From Variovorax beijingensis (lineage in GTDB: Bacteria; Pseudomonadota; Gammaproteobacteria; Burkholderiales; Burkholderiaceae_C): a stretch of 64,000 nt of DNA. The stretch covers positions 434,001 through 498,000 of the forward strand of contig NZ_RXFQ01000002.1 in the NCBI RefSeq assembly GCF_003951285.1, in the 5' to 3' direction. This document shows, piece after piece, positions 21,265 to 30,332 of this stretch. The translations under genes and the position numbers were made by a program. Under the pieces are notes generated by a model that saw only the letters and a list, made by a program, of their open reading frames with translations, was not told the DNA's origin and searched no databases. How positions within the stretch are numbered: the stretch's first letter is position 1; every line of letters begins with the position of its first letter.

Positions 21265-23709
21265 ATGATGGCAGCCATGTTTTCGATCCCCCGCCCGATT
21301 GCCTTTTGCCTGGCCGCCCTGCTGCTGATGTGCGGCGCCGCGGCGGCACAGCCGGGCACCAGCGGCGTCGGCGGCATCACGGCCGCCGCCGCGGCCCCGG
21401 CGCCCGAACCCACGGTGGCCGAGTTGCGCGAGCAGCTCACGAAGATCACCGCCTCCACCGACGCCACCGAGGACACGCGCCAGCTGCTGGCGCAGATCAA
21501 CGACATCGGCACGCAGGCCGACAAGTTCGTTGCCGCGCGCGCCGGCGAGCTGGCCGACTTGAACGCCCGCCTCGGCGAGCTCGGCAATCCGCCGGCCGCA
21601 GGTGCCACCGAAGACCCCGACATCACGCGCCAGCGCGCCCGCCTCACGAAGGAGCGCAACGCGCTGGACGCCGACATCCGGCTCGCGCGGCTGCTGTCCA
21701 TCGACGTGCGGCAGCGCGGCGCCGAGCTGGTGACCCAGCGCCGCGCGCTCTTCGAGGCGCAGATCACCGAGCGCGCGCCCTCGCCGCTCACCGGCGAGTT
21801 CTGGCGCGATCTGCAGGAGGCCTGGCCGAGCGATCTGGCGCGCCTGAAGACGATGGTGTCCGGCCTGCGCGACGGGTTCTCGCAGGCCATGCAGCAAGGC
21901 CCCCGCATGGCGGTGCTCTGGGCGCTGATCCTGGCGGTGCTGCTCGCGGTGCTCGGCACCTGGGTGGCCGAGCATCTGCTGACCCGGATCGCCGCGCGGC
22001 TGCTGCCGGCGGGCCGGCTGCGGCGTTCGCTGCTGGTGATTGCCGTCGTGGCGAGCCATGTGCTGCTGGTGGCCGTGGCGGCGCACGGCTTCGTGTGGGT
22101 GCTCGAGGAATACGCCACCTGGGAGCCGCAGGCGCGCAAGGCGATGCGTTCGATGGCGCAGGCGCTGGTGTTCATGGCCTTCGTCATCGGACTGGGCCGC
22201 GGACTGCTGGCCACCAGCCGCCCATCGTGGCGGCTGCCGCCGATTCCCGATGCCATGGCCACCCGCCTCGCACCGCTGCCGTGGTTGGTGGCGATGGTGG
22301 CTGCGCTGGCCTGGGCGCCGGTCGAGATCAATGCGCTGGTCGAAGCCAGCTTCGCGGCCGTGGTTGCCACGCACGTGCTCACCGCGCTGGTGCTCACCGC
22401 GCTCGTTGGCGCGGTGCTCCATCGGCTCCGGCCAATGCGCGCCGATACGCCGGACGCCGATCCGCCCGAGCGGCCGATGTGGGTAGGCCTGCTGGTGGCC
22501 TGCATCGGCGTGCTGATGGCGGCCATCTGGGTGCTGGTGGGGGTGGGCTACGTGGCGCTCGCGAGCTTCCTGGCCTCGCAGCTCACCTGGAGCGGCATCG
22601 TCGCGGCCGCCTTCTACGTGCTGTTCAAGTTCGCCGACGACGTCTTCATGGCCGGCGTGTCCTCGCGCAGCACTTTCGGCCAGCGCCTGCAGAAGAGCTT
22701 CGGCCTGGCGCCGCAGACGCTCGACCAGGCGGCCACCGTGCTCTCGGGCCTGAGCCGGGTGGCGCTGTTCTTCTACATGCTGATCGCGCTCGCGGCACCG
22801 CTGGGTACCGGTCCCAGCGAAGTGTTCCAGCGCAGCGGCAAGTTCGGCACCGGCGTGAAGGTGGGCGAATTCCAGCTGGTGCCGGGCGCCATCCTGAGCG
22901 CCGTCGCGGTGGCGGTGATCGGCTTCATCGTGCTCAGGGTCTTCAAGCGCTGGCTCGCGCGCAGCTACCTGCCCAGCACGCAGTTCGAGCCGGGCATGCA
23001 GAGCTCGATCACCACGCTGCTGGGCTACGTGGGCGGCATCCTGGTGGTCGCGTTCTCGCTGTCGGCGCTGGGCATCGGCATCGAGCGCATCGCGTGGGTG
23101 GCCAGCGCGCTGTCGGTGGGCATCGGCTTCGGCCTGCAGGCCATCGTGCAGAACTTCATCTCGGGCCTCATCCTGCTGGCCGAGCAGCCGGTGAAGGTGG
23201 GCGACTGGGTGGTGCTGGGCACCACCGAGGGCGACGTGCGGCGCATCAATGTGCGGGCCACGGAGATCCAGCTGGGGGACCGCTCGACGGTGATCGTGCC
23301 GAACTCCGAGTTCATCACGAAGACCGTGCGCAACATGACGCTGACCAACGCGGAGGGCCGGGTGCTGATCCGCCTGCCGATGCCGCTGACCACCAACGCG
23401 CAGCGCGTGCGCGAACTCATCCTGGACGCATGCCGCGCCCACGAGAGCGTGCTGGAAACGCCGGCGCCTTCGCTCACGCTCGAAGGCATCGAAGGCGGCC
23501 TGCTGATCTTCCAGGCCATTGCCTATGTGCCGAGCCCGCGCCTGGCGGGCAGCGTGCGCAGCGACCTGCTGTTCACCATCCTGGAGCGCCTGGACGCGGA
23601 GCAGCTGCCGCTGATGCCGTATGCGGCGGCGCCTGCGCCTGCGCCCGTGCCAGTCCCCGCGCCCGGTACCGCGGACGGCGCCGGCTCGGCCGGTTCCCCG
23701 GCCGGCTAG
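21265..23709 (+). CDS. Large MscS-type mechanosensitive channel (DUF3772)
   Basis: About 814 residues. A signal-like hydrophobic start (PRPIAFCLAALLLMCGAAAAQ) leads into an N-terminal periplasmic DUF3772 domain (to about residue 210) with long charged helices. A series of about ten membrane segments follows, and the C-terminal MscS module has VGIGFGLQAIVQNFISGLILLAEQPVKVGDWV and VPNSEFITKTVRNMTL. It probably releases solutes under osmotic down-shock. The start is uncertain: ATGs at 21265, 21268 and 21277 are in frame; the first is preceded by GGAAATGG at a usable distance. The last 30 residues are a Pro/Ala repeat tail. Confidence 0.88.
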   Translation: MMAAMFSIPRPIAFCLAALLLMCGAAAAQPGTSGVGGITAAAAAPAPEPTVAELREQLTKITASTDATEDTRQLLAQINDIGTQADKFVAARAGELADLNARLGELGNPPAAGATEDPDITRQRARLTKERNALDADIRLARLLSIDVRQRGAELVTQRRALFEAQITERAPSPLTGEFWRDLQEAWPSDLARLKTMVSGLRDGFSQAMQQGPRMAVLWALILAVLLAVLGTWVAEHLLTRIAARLLPAGRLRRSLLVIAVVASHVLLVAVAAHGFVWVLEEYATWEPQARKAMRSMAQALVFMAFVIGLGRGLLATSRPSWRLPPIPDAMATRLAPLPWLVAMVAALAWAPVEINALVEASFAAVVATHVLTALVLTALVGAVLHRLRPMRADTPDADPPERPMWVGLLVACIGVLMAAIWVLVGVGYVALASFLASQLTWSGIVAAAFYVLFKFADDVFMAGVSSRSTFGQRLQKSFGLAPQTLDQAATVLSGLSRVALFFYMLIALAAPLGTGPSEVFQRSGKFGTGVKVGEFQLVPGAILSAVAVAVIGFIVLRVFKRWLARSYLPSTQFEPGMQSSITTLLGYVGGILVVAFSLSALGIGIERIAWVASALSVGIGFGLQAIVQNFISGLILLAEQPVKVGDWVVLGTTEGDVRRINVRATEIQLGDRSTVIVPNSEFITKTVRNMTLTNAEGRVLIRLPMPLTTNAQRVRELILDACRAHESVLETPAPSLTLEGIEGGLLIFQAIAYVPSPRLAGSVRSDLLFTILERLDAEQLPLMPYAAAPAPAPVPVPAPGTADGAGSAGSPAG

Positions 23710-23732
23710 GCGCCGCACCGATCGTCCAAGCA

Positions 23733-23748
23733 GCGGGCAAATGCCCGC
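23733..23748 (+). terminator. Hairpin between channel gene and flhB
   Basis: A GCGGGC-AAAT-GCCCGC stem-loop lies 24 bases after the channel stop, with flanking GATCG/CGATC arms extending the symmetry. There is no T run. It may end the channel transcript before the flhB promoter, which should lie in the remaining 85 bases; no consensus promoter was recognised there. Confidence 0.35.
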
Positions 23749-23834
23749 GCTGATCGATCAATTGTCCGGAGGCTCCCAAACGAACAATCAGCCATGAGCA
23801 GGCGTGCTGTCGCCAACGCTCGCCCGGAGCATCA

Positions 23835-24983
23835 ATGGCTGAAGAAAGCGACCTCGAAAAAACCGAACCCGCCTCACCGCAGCGCCTCGAAAAGGCCCGC
23901 GAGGAAGGGGACGTGGCGCGGTCGCGCGAATTGGCGACCTTCGTGCTGCTGGGCACCGCCGTTGCCGGCCTGTGGCTCACGGCGGATTCGCTCGGTGCCA
24001 TCCTGCGTGGCGCGCTGGCCCAGGGCTTGCACTTCGACCGCGCCGCGGCGTTCGATCCTTCCCACATGCTGGCGCGCGCCGGGTTCATGGGCCAGCAGGC
24101 GCTGCTCGCGCTTGCACCGCTGTTCGGCATGATGCTGGTGGCGGCCGTGGCGGCGCCGCTGATGCTCGGCGGCTGGCTGCTCTCGGCCAAGGCCCTGGCG
24201 CCCAAGTTCAGCAAGCTCGATCCGGTGGCCGGCGTGGGCCGCATGTTTTCGGCGCAGGCCCTGTCGGAGCTGTTCAAGGCGCTGGCCAAGTCGCTGCTGA
24301 TCGGCGGCGTGGCCTGGCTGGTGATCATGGGCAACGTGGACGAGGTCTCCGCGCTGATGGCGCAATCGGAGCGCGCCGCGCTGCCGCAGATGATCGTGCT
24401 GGTGGCGCACAACTGCGCACTGATTGCCTCCGCGCTGTTCCTGGTGGCGCTGGCCGACGTTCCCTACCAGCTGTGGAGCTACCACCGCAAGCTGCGCATG
24501 TCGCGCGAAGACCTGCGCAAGGAACACAAGGAGAGCGAGGGCGATCCGCACATCAAGGCGCAGATCCGCCGCCAGCAACAGCAGATGGCGCGCCGGCGGA
24601 TGATGTCCGAGGTGCCGAAGGCCGACATCGTGGTGACCAACCCCACGCACTTCGCGGTGGCGCTCAAGTATGTGGACCAGGACATGCGCGCGCCGCGCGT
24701 GGTGGCCAAGGGCAGCGACCTGATGGCCGCGCGCATCCGCGAGATCGCGCGCGAGAACAACGTGGCGATCCTCGAGGCGCCGCCGCTCACGCGCGCGCTC
24801 TTCAAGCACACCCGGCTCGGCGACGAGATCCCGGCCGGCCTCTACACCGCGGTGGCCGAGGTGCTGGCCTGGGTCTACCAGCTCAAGCGCTGGCAAAGCG
24901 AAGGCGGCGAAGCGCCGCGCACGCCGGCCGACCTGCCGATCCCCGAATCGCTCGAATACTCGCCGAAGACCGCCGCCGCATGA
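23835..24983 (+). CDS. flhB: Flagellar export apparatus switch protein FlhB
   Basis: 382 residues. Four membrane segments (about 30-215) precede a cytoplasmic domain with the autocleavage site NPTH at residues 269-272, the same positions as in Salmonella. The C-terminal PPLTRALFKHTRLGDEIPAGLY stretch is characteristic. FlhB changes export specificity from rod/hook to filament proteins after contact with FliK. CGGAG lies before the start MAEESDLEKTEPASP. It heads the flhB-flhA-flhF-flhG-fliA operon and overlaps flhA by four bases. Confidence 0.97.
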   Translation: MAEESDLEKTEPASPQRLEKAREEGDVARSRELATFVLLGTAVAGLWLTADSLGAILRGALAQGLHFDRAAAFDPSHMLARAGFMGQQALLALAPLFGMMLVAAVAAPLMLGGWLLSAKALAPKFSKLDPVAGVGRMFSAQALSELFKALAKSLLIGGVAWLVIMGNVDEVSALMAQSERAALPQMIVLVAHNCALIASALFLVALADVPYQLWSYHRKLRMSREDLRKEHKESEGDPHIKAQIRRQQQQMARRRMMSEVPKADIVVTNPTHFAVALKYVDQDMRAPRVVAKGSDLMAARIREIARENNVAILEAPPLTRALFKHTRLGDEIPAGLYTAVAEVLAWVYQLKRWQSEGGEAPRTPADLPIPESLEYSPKTAAA

Positions 24984-27073
24984 ACGCCATGGCCACCTTT
25001 ACGCGCCTGCAGGCGCAACTGTTCTCCGGCACCCAGTGGAAGGGCCTTGCCGGCCCCATCCTGATCGTGCTGATCCTGAGCATGATGGTGCTGCCGCTGC
25101 CGCCCTTCCTGCTGGACCTGCTGTTCACCTTCAACATCGCGATGTCGGTGATGGTCCTGCTGGTGAGCATGTACACCATGAAGGCGCTGGACTTCGCGGC
25201 CTTCCCGGCCGTGCTGCTGTTCTCCACGCTGCTGCGCCTGTCGCTCAACGTGGCCTCCACGCGCGTGGTGCTGATGCACGGCCACACCGGGCCGGACGCG
25301 GCGGGCAAGGTGATCGAGGCCTTCGGCCATTTCCTGGTGGGCGGCAACTTCGCGGTCGGCGTGATGGTGTTCATCATCCTGGTGCTGATCAACTTCATGG
25401 TGATCACCAAGGGCGCGGGGCGCATCGCCGAGGTGGGCGCGCGCTTCATGCTCGACGCGATGCCGGGCAAGCAGATGGCGATCGACGCCGACCTGAACGC
25501 CGGCCTGATCGGCGAGGACGTGGCGCGCAAGCGCCGCCAGGAAGTCGCGCAGGAAGCCGACTTCTACGGTTCGATGGACGGCGCCAGCAAGTTCGTGCGC
25601 GGCGACGCGATCGCCGGCCTGCTGATCATGGTGATCAGCATCATCGGCGGTCTGGTGGTCGGGATGGTCCAGCATGGCCTGGACTTCGGCACCGCCGCCA
25701 CGACCTACACGCTGCTGGCCATCGGCGACGGCCTGGTGGCGCAGATTCCGGCGCTGGTGATCTCGACCGCCGCGGGCGTGATCGTCTCGCGCGTCACCAC
25801 CGACGAAGACGTGGGCCGGCAGCTGACCGGCCAGCTGTTCTCCAATCCGCAGGTGCTCTTTCTGACGGCCGGCCTGATCGGGCTGATGGGGATGATCCCC
25901 GGCATGCCGAACCTGGCCTTCCTGCTGATCGCGGGCGGCCTCGCATGGCTGGGCCGGCGCATGCTCAAGCGCGCGCCGCAGGCCGCTGCCGAGCAGGCCG
26001 CCGCAGCCCAGGCCGCGGCCATGCCCTCGGCCGAGGCGCCCGAAGCGACCTGGGACGATGTGGCACTGGTCGACCCGCTCGGCATGGAGGTCGGCTACCG
26101 GCTGATCCCGCTGGTGGACCAGACCCAGAACGGCGAGCTGCTGGGCCGCATCAAGAGCATCCGCAAGAAGGTGGCCCAGGAGATCGGCTTCCTGGCGCCG
26201 GTGGTCCACATCCGCGACAACCTGGAGATCGCGCCCAACACCTACGTGATCAGCCTGAAAGGCGTGGAGATCGGCCGCGGCGAGGCCTTCCCCAACCAGT
26301 GGATGGCCATCAACCCCGGCCAGGTGAGCGGCACGCTGCCCGGCACGCCGACGCAGGACCCCGCCTTCCACCTGCCCGCGGTGTGGATCGACGCCAGCCT
26401 GCGCCAGGAGGCACAGGTGCTCGGCTACACGGTGGTCGATGCCTGCACGGTGATGGCCACGCACCTGAACCACCTGATCCAGACCCACGCCGCCGAGCTG
26501 CTCGGCCGCCAGGAAGTGCAGCAGCTGCTCGACCAGATCGGCAAGACCGCGCCCAAGCTCACCGAGGACCTGGTGCCCAAGATCATCTCGCTGAGCACGC
26601 TGCACAAGGTGCTGCAGAACCTGCTCGACGAAGAAGTGCCGATCCGCGACATGCGCACCATCCTCGACGTGATGGCCGAGCATGCGCCCACCGTCAAGGA
26701 CGCGGCCGAACTCACCTCGCTCACGCGCCTGGCGCTCGGCCGCGCGATCACGCAGCAGCTGTTCCCGGGCGATTCCGAACTGCAGGTGATCGGCCTGGAC
26801 GGCGCGCTCGACGGCGTGCTGCAGCAGGCGCTCACCAACAACAACGGCATCGAGCCCGGCTTGGCCAACAGCCTGATGCAGCAGACCCGCGCCGCCATCG
26901 CGCGCCAGGAACAGCTGGGCCTGGCGCCGGTGCTGGTCGTCCAGCATTCGCTGCGCGTGCTGCTCTCGCGCTTCCTGCGCCGCAGCTTCCGCCAGCTCAA
27001 GGTTCTCTCCCATGCGGAGATTCCTGACACCCGCAACATCAAGATCACCGCCACCATCGGAGGAAGAGTTTGA
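24980..27073 (+). CDS. flhA: Flagellar export gate protein FlhA
   Basis: 697 residues, normal length. Eight membrane segments fill the first half, including the highly conserved AALPGKQMAID-like segment (DAMPGKQMAIDADLNAGLI) and RLSLNVASTRV. The large C-terminal cytoplasmic domain, which docks chaperone-substrate complexes, begins around residue 360. It forms the nonameric export gate with FlhB/FliPQR. The start is at 24980 (ATGA overlap with flhB); an alternative ATG is three codons on. Confidence 0.97.
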   Translation: MNAMATFTRLQAQLFSGTQWKGLAGPILIVLILSMMVLPLPPFLLDLLFTFNIAMSVMVLLVSMYTMKALDFAAFPAVLLFSTLLRLSLNVASTRVVLMHGHTGPDAAGKVIEAFGHFLVGGNFAVGVMVFIILVLINFMVITKGAGRIAEVGARFMLDAMPGKQMAIDADLNAGLIGEDVARKRRQEVAQEADFYGSMDGASKFVRGDAIAGLLIMVISIIGGLVVGMVQHGLDFGTAATTYTLLAIGDGLVAQIPALVISTAAGVIVSRVTTDEDVGRQLTGQLFSNPQVLFLTAGLIGLMGMIPGMPNLAFLLIAGGLAWLGRRMLKRAPQAAAEQAAAAQAAAMPSAEAPEATWDDVALVDPLGMEVGYRLIPLVDQTQNGELLGRIKSIRKKVAQEIGFLAPVVHIRDNLEIAPNTYVISLKGVEIGRGEAFPNQWMAINPGQVSGTLPGTPTQDPAFHLPAVWIDASLRQEAQVLGYTVVDACTVMATHLNHLIQTHAAELLGRQEVQQLLDQIGKTAPKLTEDLVPKIISLSTLHKVLQNLLDEEVPIRDMRTILDVMAEHAPTVKDAAELTSLTRLALGRAITQQLFPGDSELQVIGLDGALDGVLQQALTNNNGIEPGLANSLMQQTRAAIARQEQLGLAPVLVVQHSLRVLLSRFLRRSFRQLKVLSHAEIPDTRNIKITATIGGRV

Positions 27074-29436
27074 ACATCCCGACAGACGTCCGCACCAGCG
27101 CGCGCAAGTTCGTCGCGCCCACCAGCCGGGAAGCGCTGCGCCTGGCGCGCCAGGCACTCGGCGACGAAGCCATCGTGCTGACCAACCGCGTGACCGCCGA
27201 AGGCGTTGAGATCGTGGCCATGGTGCAGGAAGACGTGGAAGGCGTGCGTGCGAGCGCCGCTGCCGCGCCGCCGACACCCCAGCCATTGACGGCAGCCATG
27301 GCCGCTCCGGCGCCCGCCATTGCCCCCGTCTCAGGACCCATCGCAGCGCCTGCCGCAGTCCCCGCGCCCCTGGCCGCGGACAGCGTGCTCGGCGAACTCC
27401 ATTCGATGCGCTGCATGATCGAGGAGCAACTGGCCGGCGTGGCCTGGAACGAGAAGCAGCGGCGCGATCCGATGCGCGGGCGCCTGTTGCGCACTCTGCT
27501 GGGCGCCGGCTTCAGCGCCCGCCTCTCCAAGGCCATGCTGGAGCACCTGCCCACGGGCCAGAGCTATGCCCAGGGCATGGCCTTCGTGCGCTCCGAACTG
27601 ATCCGCACGCTGCCGGTGCACGAGGACGAGGACGCGCTGCTGGCGCAGGGCGGCGTCTATGCGCTGATGGGCCCCACCGGCGTCGGCAAGACCACCACCA
27701 CGGCCAAGCTCGCGGCGCGCTGCGTGATGCGCTTCGGCGCCGACAAGCTCGCGCTCGTCACTACCGACAGCTACCGCATCGGCGCCTACGAGCAGCTGCG
27801 CATCTACGGCCAGATCCTCAACGTGCCGGTCTATGCCGTGAAGGACGCGGCCGACCTGCACCTGGTGCTGCAGGACCTGCAGGGCAAGCACATGGTGCTG
27901 ATCGACACCGTGGGCATGAGCCAGCGCGACCGCGCGGTGTCCGACCAGATCGCCATGCTCTGCAGCAGCCAGCGGCCCGTGAAGCGGCTGCTGCTGCTCA
28001 ACGCCACCAGCCACGGCGACACGCTCAACGAGGTGGTGCACGCCTACCGCCACGGCGGCGGCAGCGATCTCGCGGGCTGCATCTTCACCAAGGTCGACGA
28101 GGCCACGCACCCCGGCGCGCTGATCGACACCGTGATCCGCCACCGCCTGCCGGTGCACTACGTCTCGAGCGGCCAGAAGGTGCCCGAGAACCTGATGCGC
28201 GCCGACCGCGCCCAGCTGGTGGACAGCGCGTTCCAGGCCAACAGCCGCAGCGCGCTGTTCGTGCCCGGCGAAGGCGACCTGCAGGACGGATCGGCGAATG
28301 CCGAAGCCTCCGCGGCCCACGCGGAGGCCGAACGCCAGCGGCTGCAATACCGCCAGCTGATCCGCGCCATGGCGCACGACGCGCAGGAAGTGGCCGCCGC
28401 GGCGTCGGCGCTGGCGGCCGCGCCGCTCGGCTTCGAGCAGGCGCGCGCACTCTGGCGGATGGCCGCCGACGAGGACATCGGCCACAAGGCGGTGCTGCAG
28501 GCGCTCATGGCGCATGCCGCGAGCGAGATCAGCGCAAGCTGCGACACGCACGTGCTGGCGCTCAGCGGCCAGGTCGGGCTCAAGTCCGACGAAGGCGGCG
28601 ACGCCTACCAGTGCCAGGGCAGCCTGCTCTTGTCCGACCGCGGCGGACAACCGCTCGCGGCGCCCAACCAGTGGCTCTCCACCGCCGCGACCCGCAACGC
28701 CACCGACCCCACGCGCAAGCCCGGCGTGCGGCAGGTGCAGTGGCTGCGCCAGCAGGACTTCGGCAAGGCCGTGGTGCACATGCTGCCGCGGCTGCCCGCG
28801 GCCGAGCTCATGCTGCAGTGGCAGGTGCAGCGCCAGCAATGGATGGCGCGCGCACCGGGCTCCACGGCGGTGACCGATCCGCGCACCGGCGAATACGCCA
28901 CGCTGACCGGCCTGGACTTCAATTTCGGCGATGCGCGCGCCGTGGTCTTCAAGGGCCGTGCCGCGCTGCAATCGGTGGCCGAGGCCCGGGTCACGCTGCG
29001 CAGCGACGGCGGCCTGCCCGGCCTTCGTTGCATTGCCACGCGCCTGACCGATGCGCGCAGCCACAAGGTGCTGGCGCAGAGCTATGCGCTCACCAACATC
29101 GGCCGCGACATCGGACCGCAGCAGCTCGCGCAGTGGCAGGGCTGGGCCGCCGAGGCCGAGCCCTGCCTGCGCCTGCTTCGCCAGGGCCTCTCGGTGCTGG
29201 GCGGCCTCGGCGAGGCGGGCGATCCGCACATGATGAAGCGCCTGCTCATCGCAGGCCAGGTGACCACCACCGTCTGGCGCCTGCAGCAGGCAAACGGCGA
29301 CTGGGCCGGCCGCACCCGCGCGCTGTTGTCGCAGCTGACCGGCCGGCCCGCGCGGCCCGGCCGCCCCGTGTCGGGCAACGTGCTGTATGCCGGCATGGGC
29401 AAGCTGTTCTTCCTGCTGGAGGCGCTGGACACGTGA
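27070..29436 (+). CDS. flhF: Flagellar GTPase FlhF with long C-terminal extension
   Basis: 788 residues, far longer than common FlhF proteins (roughly 370-500). Start is TTG at 27070, overlapping the flhA stop. Residues 1-60 are the B domain; 60-100 an Ala/Pro-rich linker; 105-390 the SRP-type NG GTPase with GPTGVGKTTTTAKLA (about 200-214), TTDSYRIGAYEQLRIY, DTVGMSQRD (about 279) and TKVDE (about 340). FlhF helps place the polar flagellum. From about residue 400 to the end there is an extra region that I do not recognise, partly helical and then with strand-like segments such as VRQVQWLRQQDFGKAVV and ATLTGLDFNFGDARAVVFKG. Confidence 0.9.
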   Translation: MNIPTDVRTSARKFVAPTSREALRLARQALGDEAIVLTNRVTAEGVEIVAMVQEDVEGVRASAAAAPPTPQPLTAAMAAPAPAIAPVSGPIAAPAAVPAPLAADSVLGELHSMRCMIEEQLAGVAWNEKQRRDPMRGRLLRTLLGAGFSARLSKAMLEHLPTGQSYAQGMAFVRSELIRTLPVHEDEDALLAQGGVYALMGPTGVGKTTTTAKLAARCVMRFGADKLALVTTDSYRIGAYEQLRIYGQILNVPVYAVKDAADLHLVLQDLQGKHMVLIDTVGMSQRDRAVSDQIAMLCSSQRPVKRLLLLNATSHGDTLNEVVHAYRHGGGSDLAGCIFTKVDEATHPGALIDTVIRHRLPVHYVSSGQKVPENLMRADRAQLVDSAFQANSRSALFVPGEGDLQDGSANAEASAAHAEAERQRLQYRQLIRAMAHDAQEVAAAASALAAAPLGFEQARALWRMAADEDIGHKAVLQALMAHAASEISASCDTHVLALSGQVGLKSDEGGDAYQCQGSLLLSDRGGQPLAAPNQWLSTAATRNATDPTRKPGVRQVQWLRQQDFGKAVVHMLPRLPAAELMLQWQVQRQQWMARAPGSTAVTDPRTGEYATLTGLDFNFGDARAVVFKGRAALQSVAEARVTLRSDGGLPGLRCIATRLTDARSHKVLAQSYALTNIGRDIGPQQLAQWQGWAAEAEPCLRLLRQGLSVLGGLGEAGDPHMMKRLLIAGQVTTTVWRLQQANGDWAGRTRALLSQLTGRPARPGRPVSGNVLYAGMGKLFFLLEALDT

Positions 29437-30332
29437 GCAAGCTGGTGTCGGATCAAGCCGATGGGCTGCGGCGGCTGCTTGCGCAGCCATCGGCGCGCAT
29501 CATCGCGATCGCAAGCATGGGCAACCGGCCGGGCGCCACCACGGCGGCCATGAACCTGGCTGCCGCACTGGCCCACATGGGCAAGGACGTGCTGCTGCTC
29601 GACGAGCACAGGCCAGGGCCGGATACGGCGTGTGCGGCATGGGCCGCCGATCCGCTCGGAACGCTGGCCGACGTCGCCTCGCAGCGGCTGACCTGCGAGG
29701 GCGCCGCCGCGCGCGCCGAGTGCGGCGTGCACGTGCTGCCGGCGCCGCTCGGCGGGCAGCCCGACCACACCGACCCGCGCCTGCTCTGGGACGGCAGCAT
29801 GATCCTGGTCGATGCGGCGCTCGACGCCGTCGGCAACCTGTCGCCGCTCGCGCGGCTGGCGGACGAGCTGGTGGTGGTGCTGCAGCCCCACCCGGCTTCC
29901 ATCACCGCCACCTATTCGGGCATCAAGCGGCTGCACTACGCGCACGCGCTGCGGCAGCTTCGCCTGCTGGTCAATGGCGTGGCCGACCCCGAGGCCGCGC
30001 GCCAGACCATGGCCAACCTGGTCGACACCGGCAGCCGCTACCTGGCGGTTTCCATACAGCCGGCCGGCTGGGTCCGCGCCGACCCGCACCTGGCCGATGC
30101 CAGGCGCCTCGCCCGCACCGTGGTGGAGGCCTTCCCGGCCAGCCCGGCGGCCGTGGATTTCCGCGTCATCGCCGCCGCGGTCGCGCAGTGGCCCTGGCGC
30201 CCGACCGTGCGGCCGCAGGACAACCGGACCGCGCTCTGGCGGCCCGAGGCGCTGGCGCCGGAGCCCGCGACGGCACAAGAGCAAGAGACGGAAGAAAGGG
30301 ACGGCCGTGTACACCGCGCAGGGAACCATTGA
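29433..30332 (+). CDS. flhG: FlhG/FleN-like MinD family protein, degenerate P-loop
   Basis: 299 residues, start GTG overlapping the flhF stop. The fold is ParA/MinD-like: strand IIAIASM, helix AAMNLAAALAHMG, strand VLLLDEH, a central ADELVVVLQPHPASITATYSGIK and LRLLVNGV. However, the position of the deviant Walker A (KGGxGKT) reads GNRPGATT, so both expected lysines are absent. FlhG normally limits flagellar number as an ATPase acting on FlhF. Here ATP binding or hydrolysis may be lost or changed. Operon position between flhF and fliA supports the family call. Confidence 0.85.
   Translation: MSKLVSDQADGLRRLLAQPSARIIAIASMGNRPGATTAAMNLAAALAHMGKDVLLLDEHRPGPDTACAAWAADPLGTLADVASQRLTCEGAAARAECGVHVLPAPLGGQPDHTDPRLLWDGSMILVDAALDAVGNLSPLARLADELVVVLQPHPASITATYSGIKRLHYAHALRQLRLLVNGVADPEAARQTMANLVDTGSRYLAVSIQPAGWVRADPHLADARRLARTVVEAFPASPAAVDFRVIAAAVAQWPWRPTVRPQDNRTALWRPEALAPEPATAQEQETEERDGRVHRAGNH

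Noticed and set aside
21091..23718. Minus-strand frame of 875 codons
   Set aside because: Antisense to the MscS-type channel gene, with RQHRH-like low-complexity translation.
28611..29432. Extension of flhG far upstream inside flhF
   Set aside because: The frame is open, but its translation there is low-complexity and antagonistic to the clear flhF frame; the GTG at 29433 overlapping the flhF stop is the sensible start.
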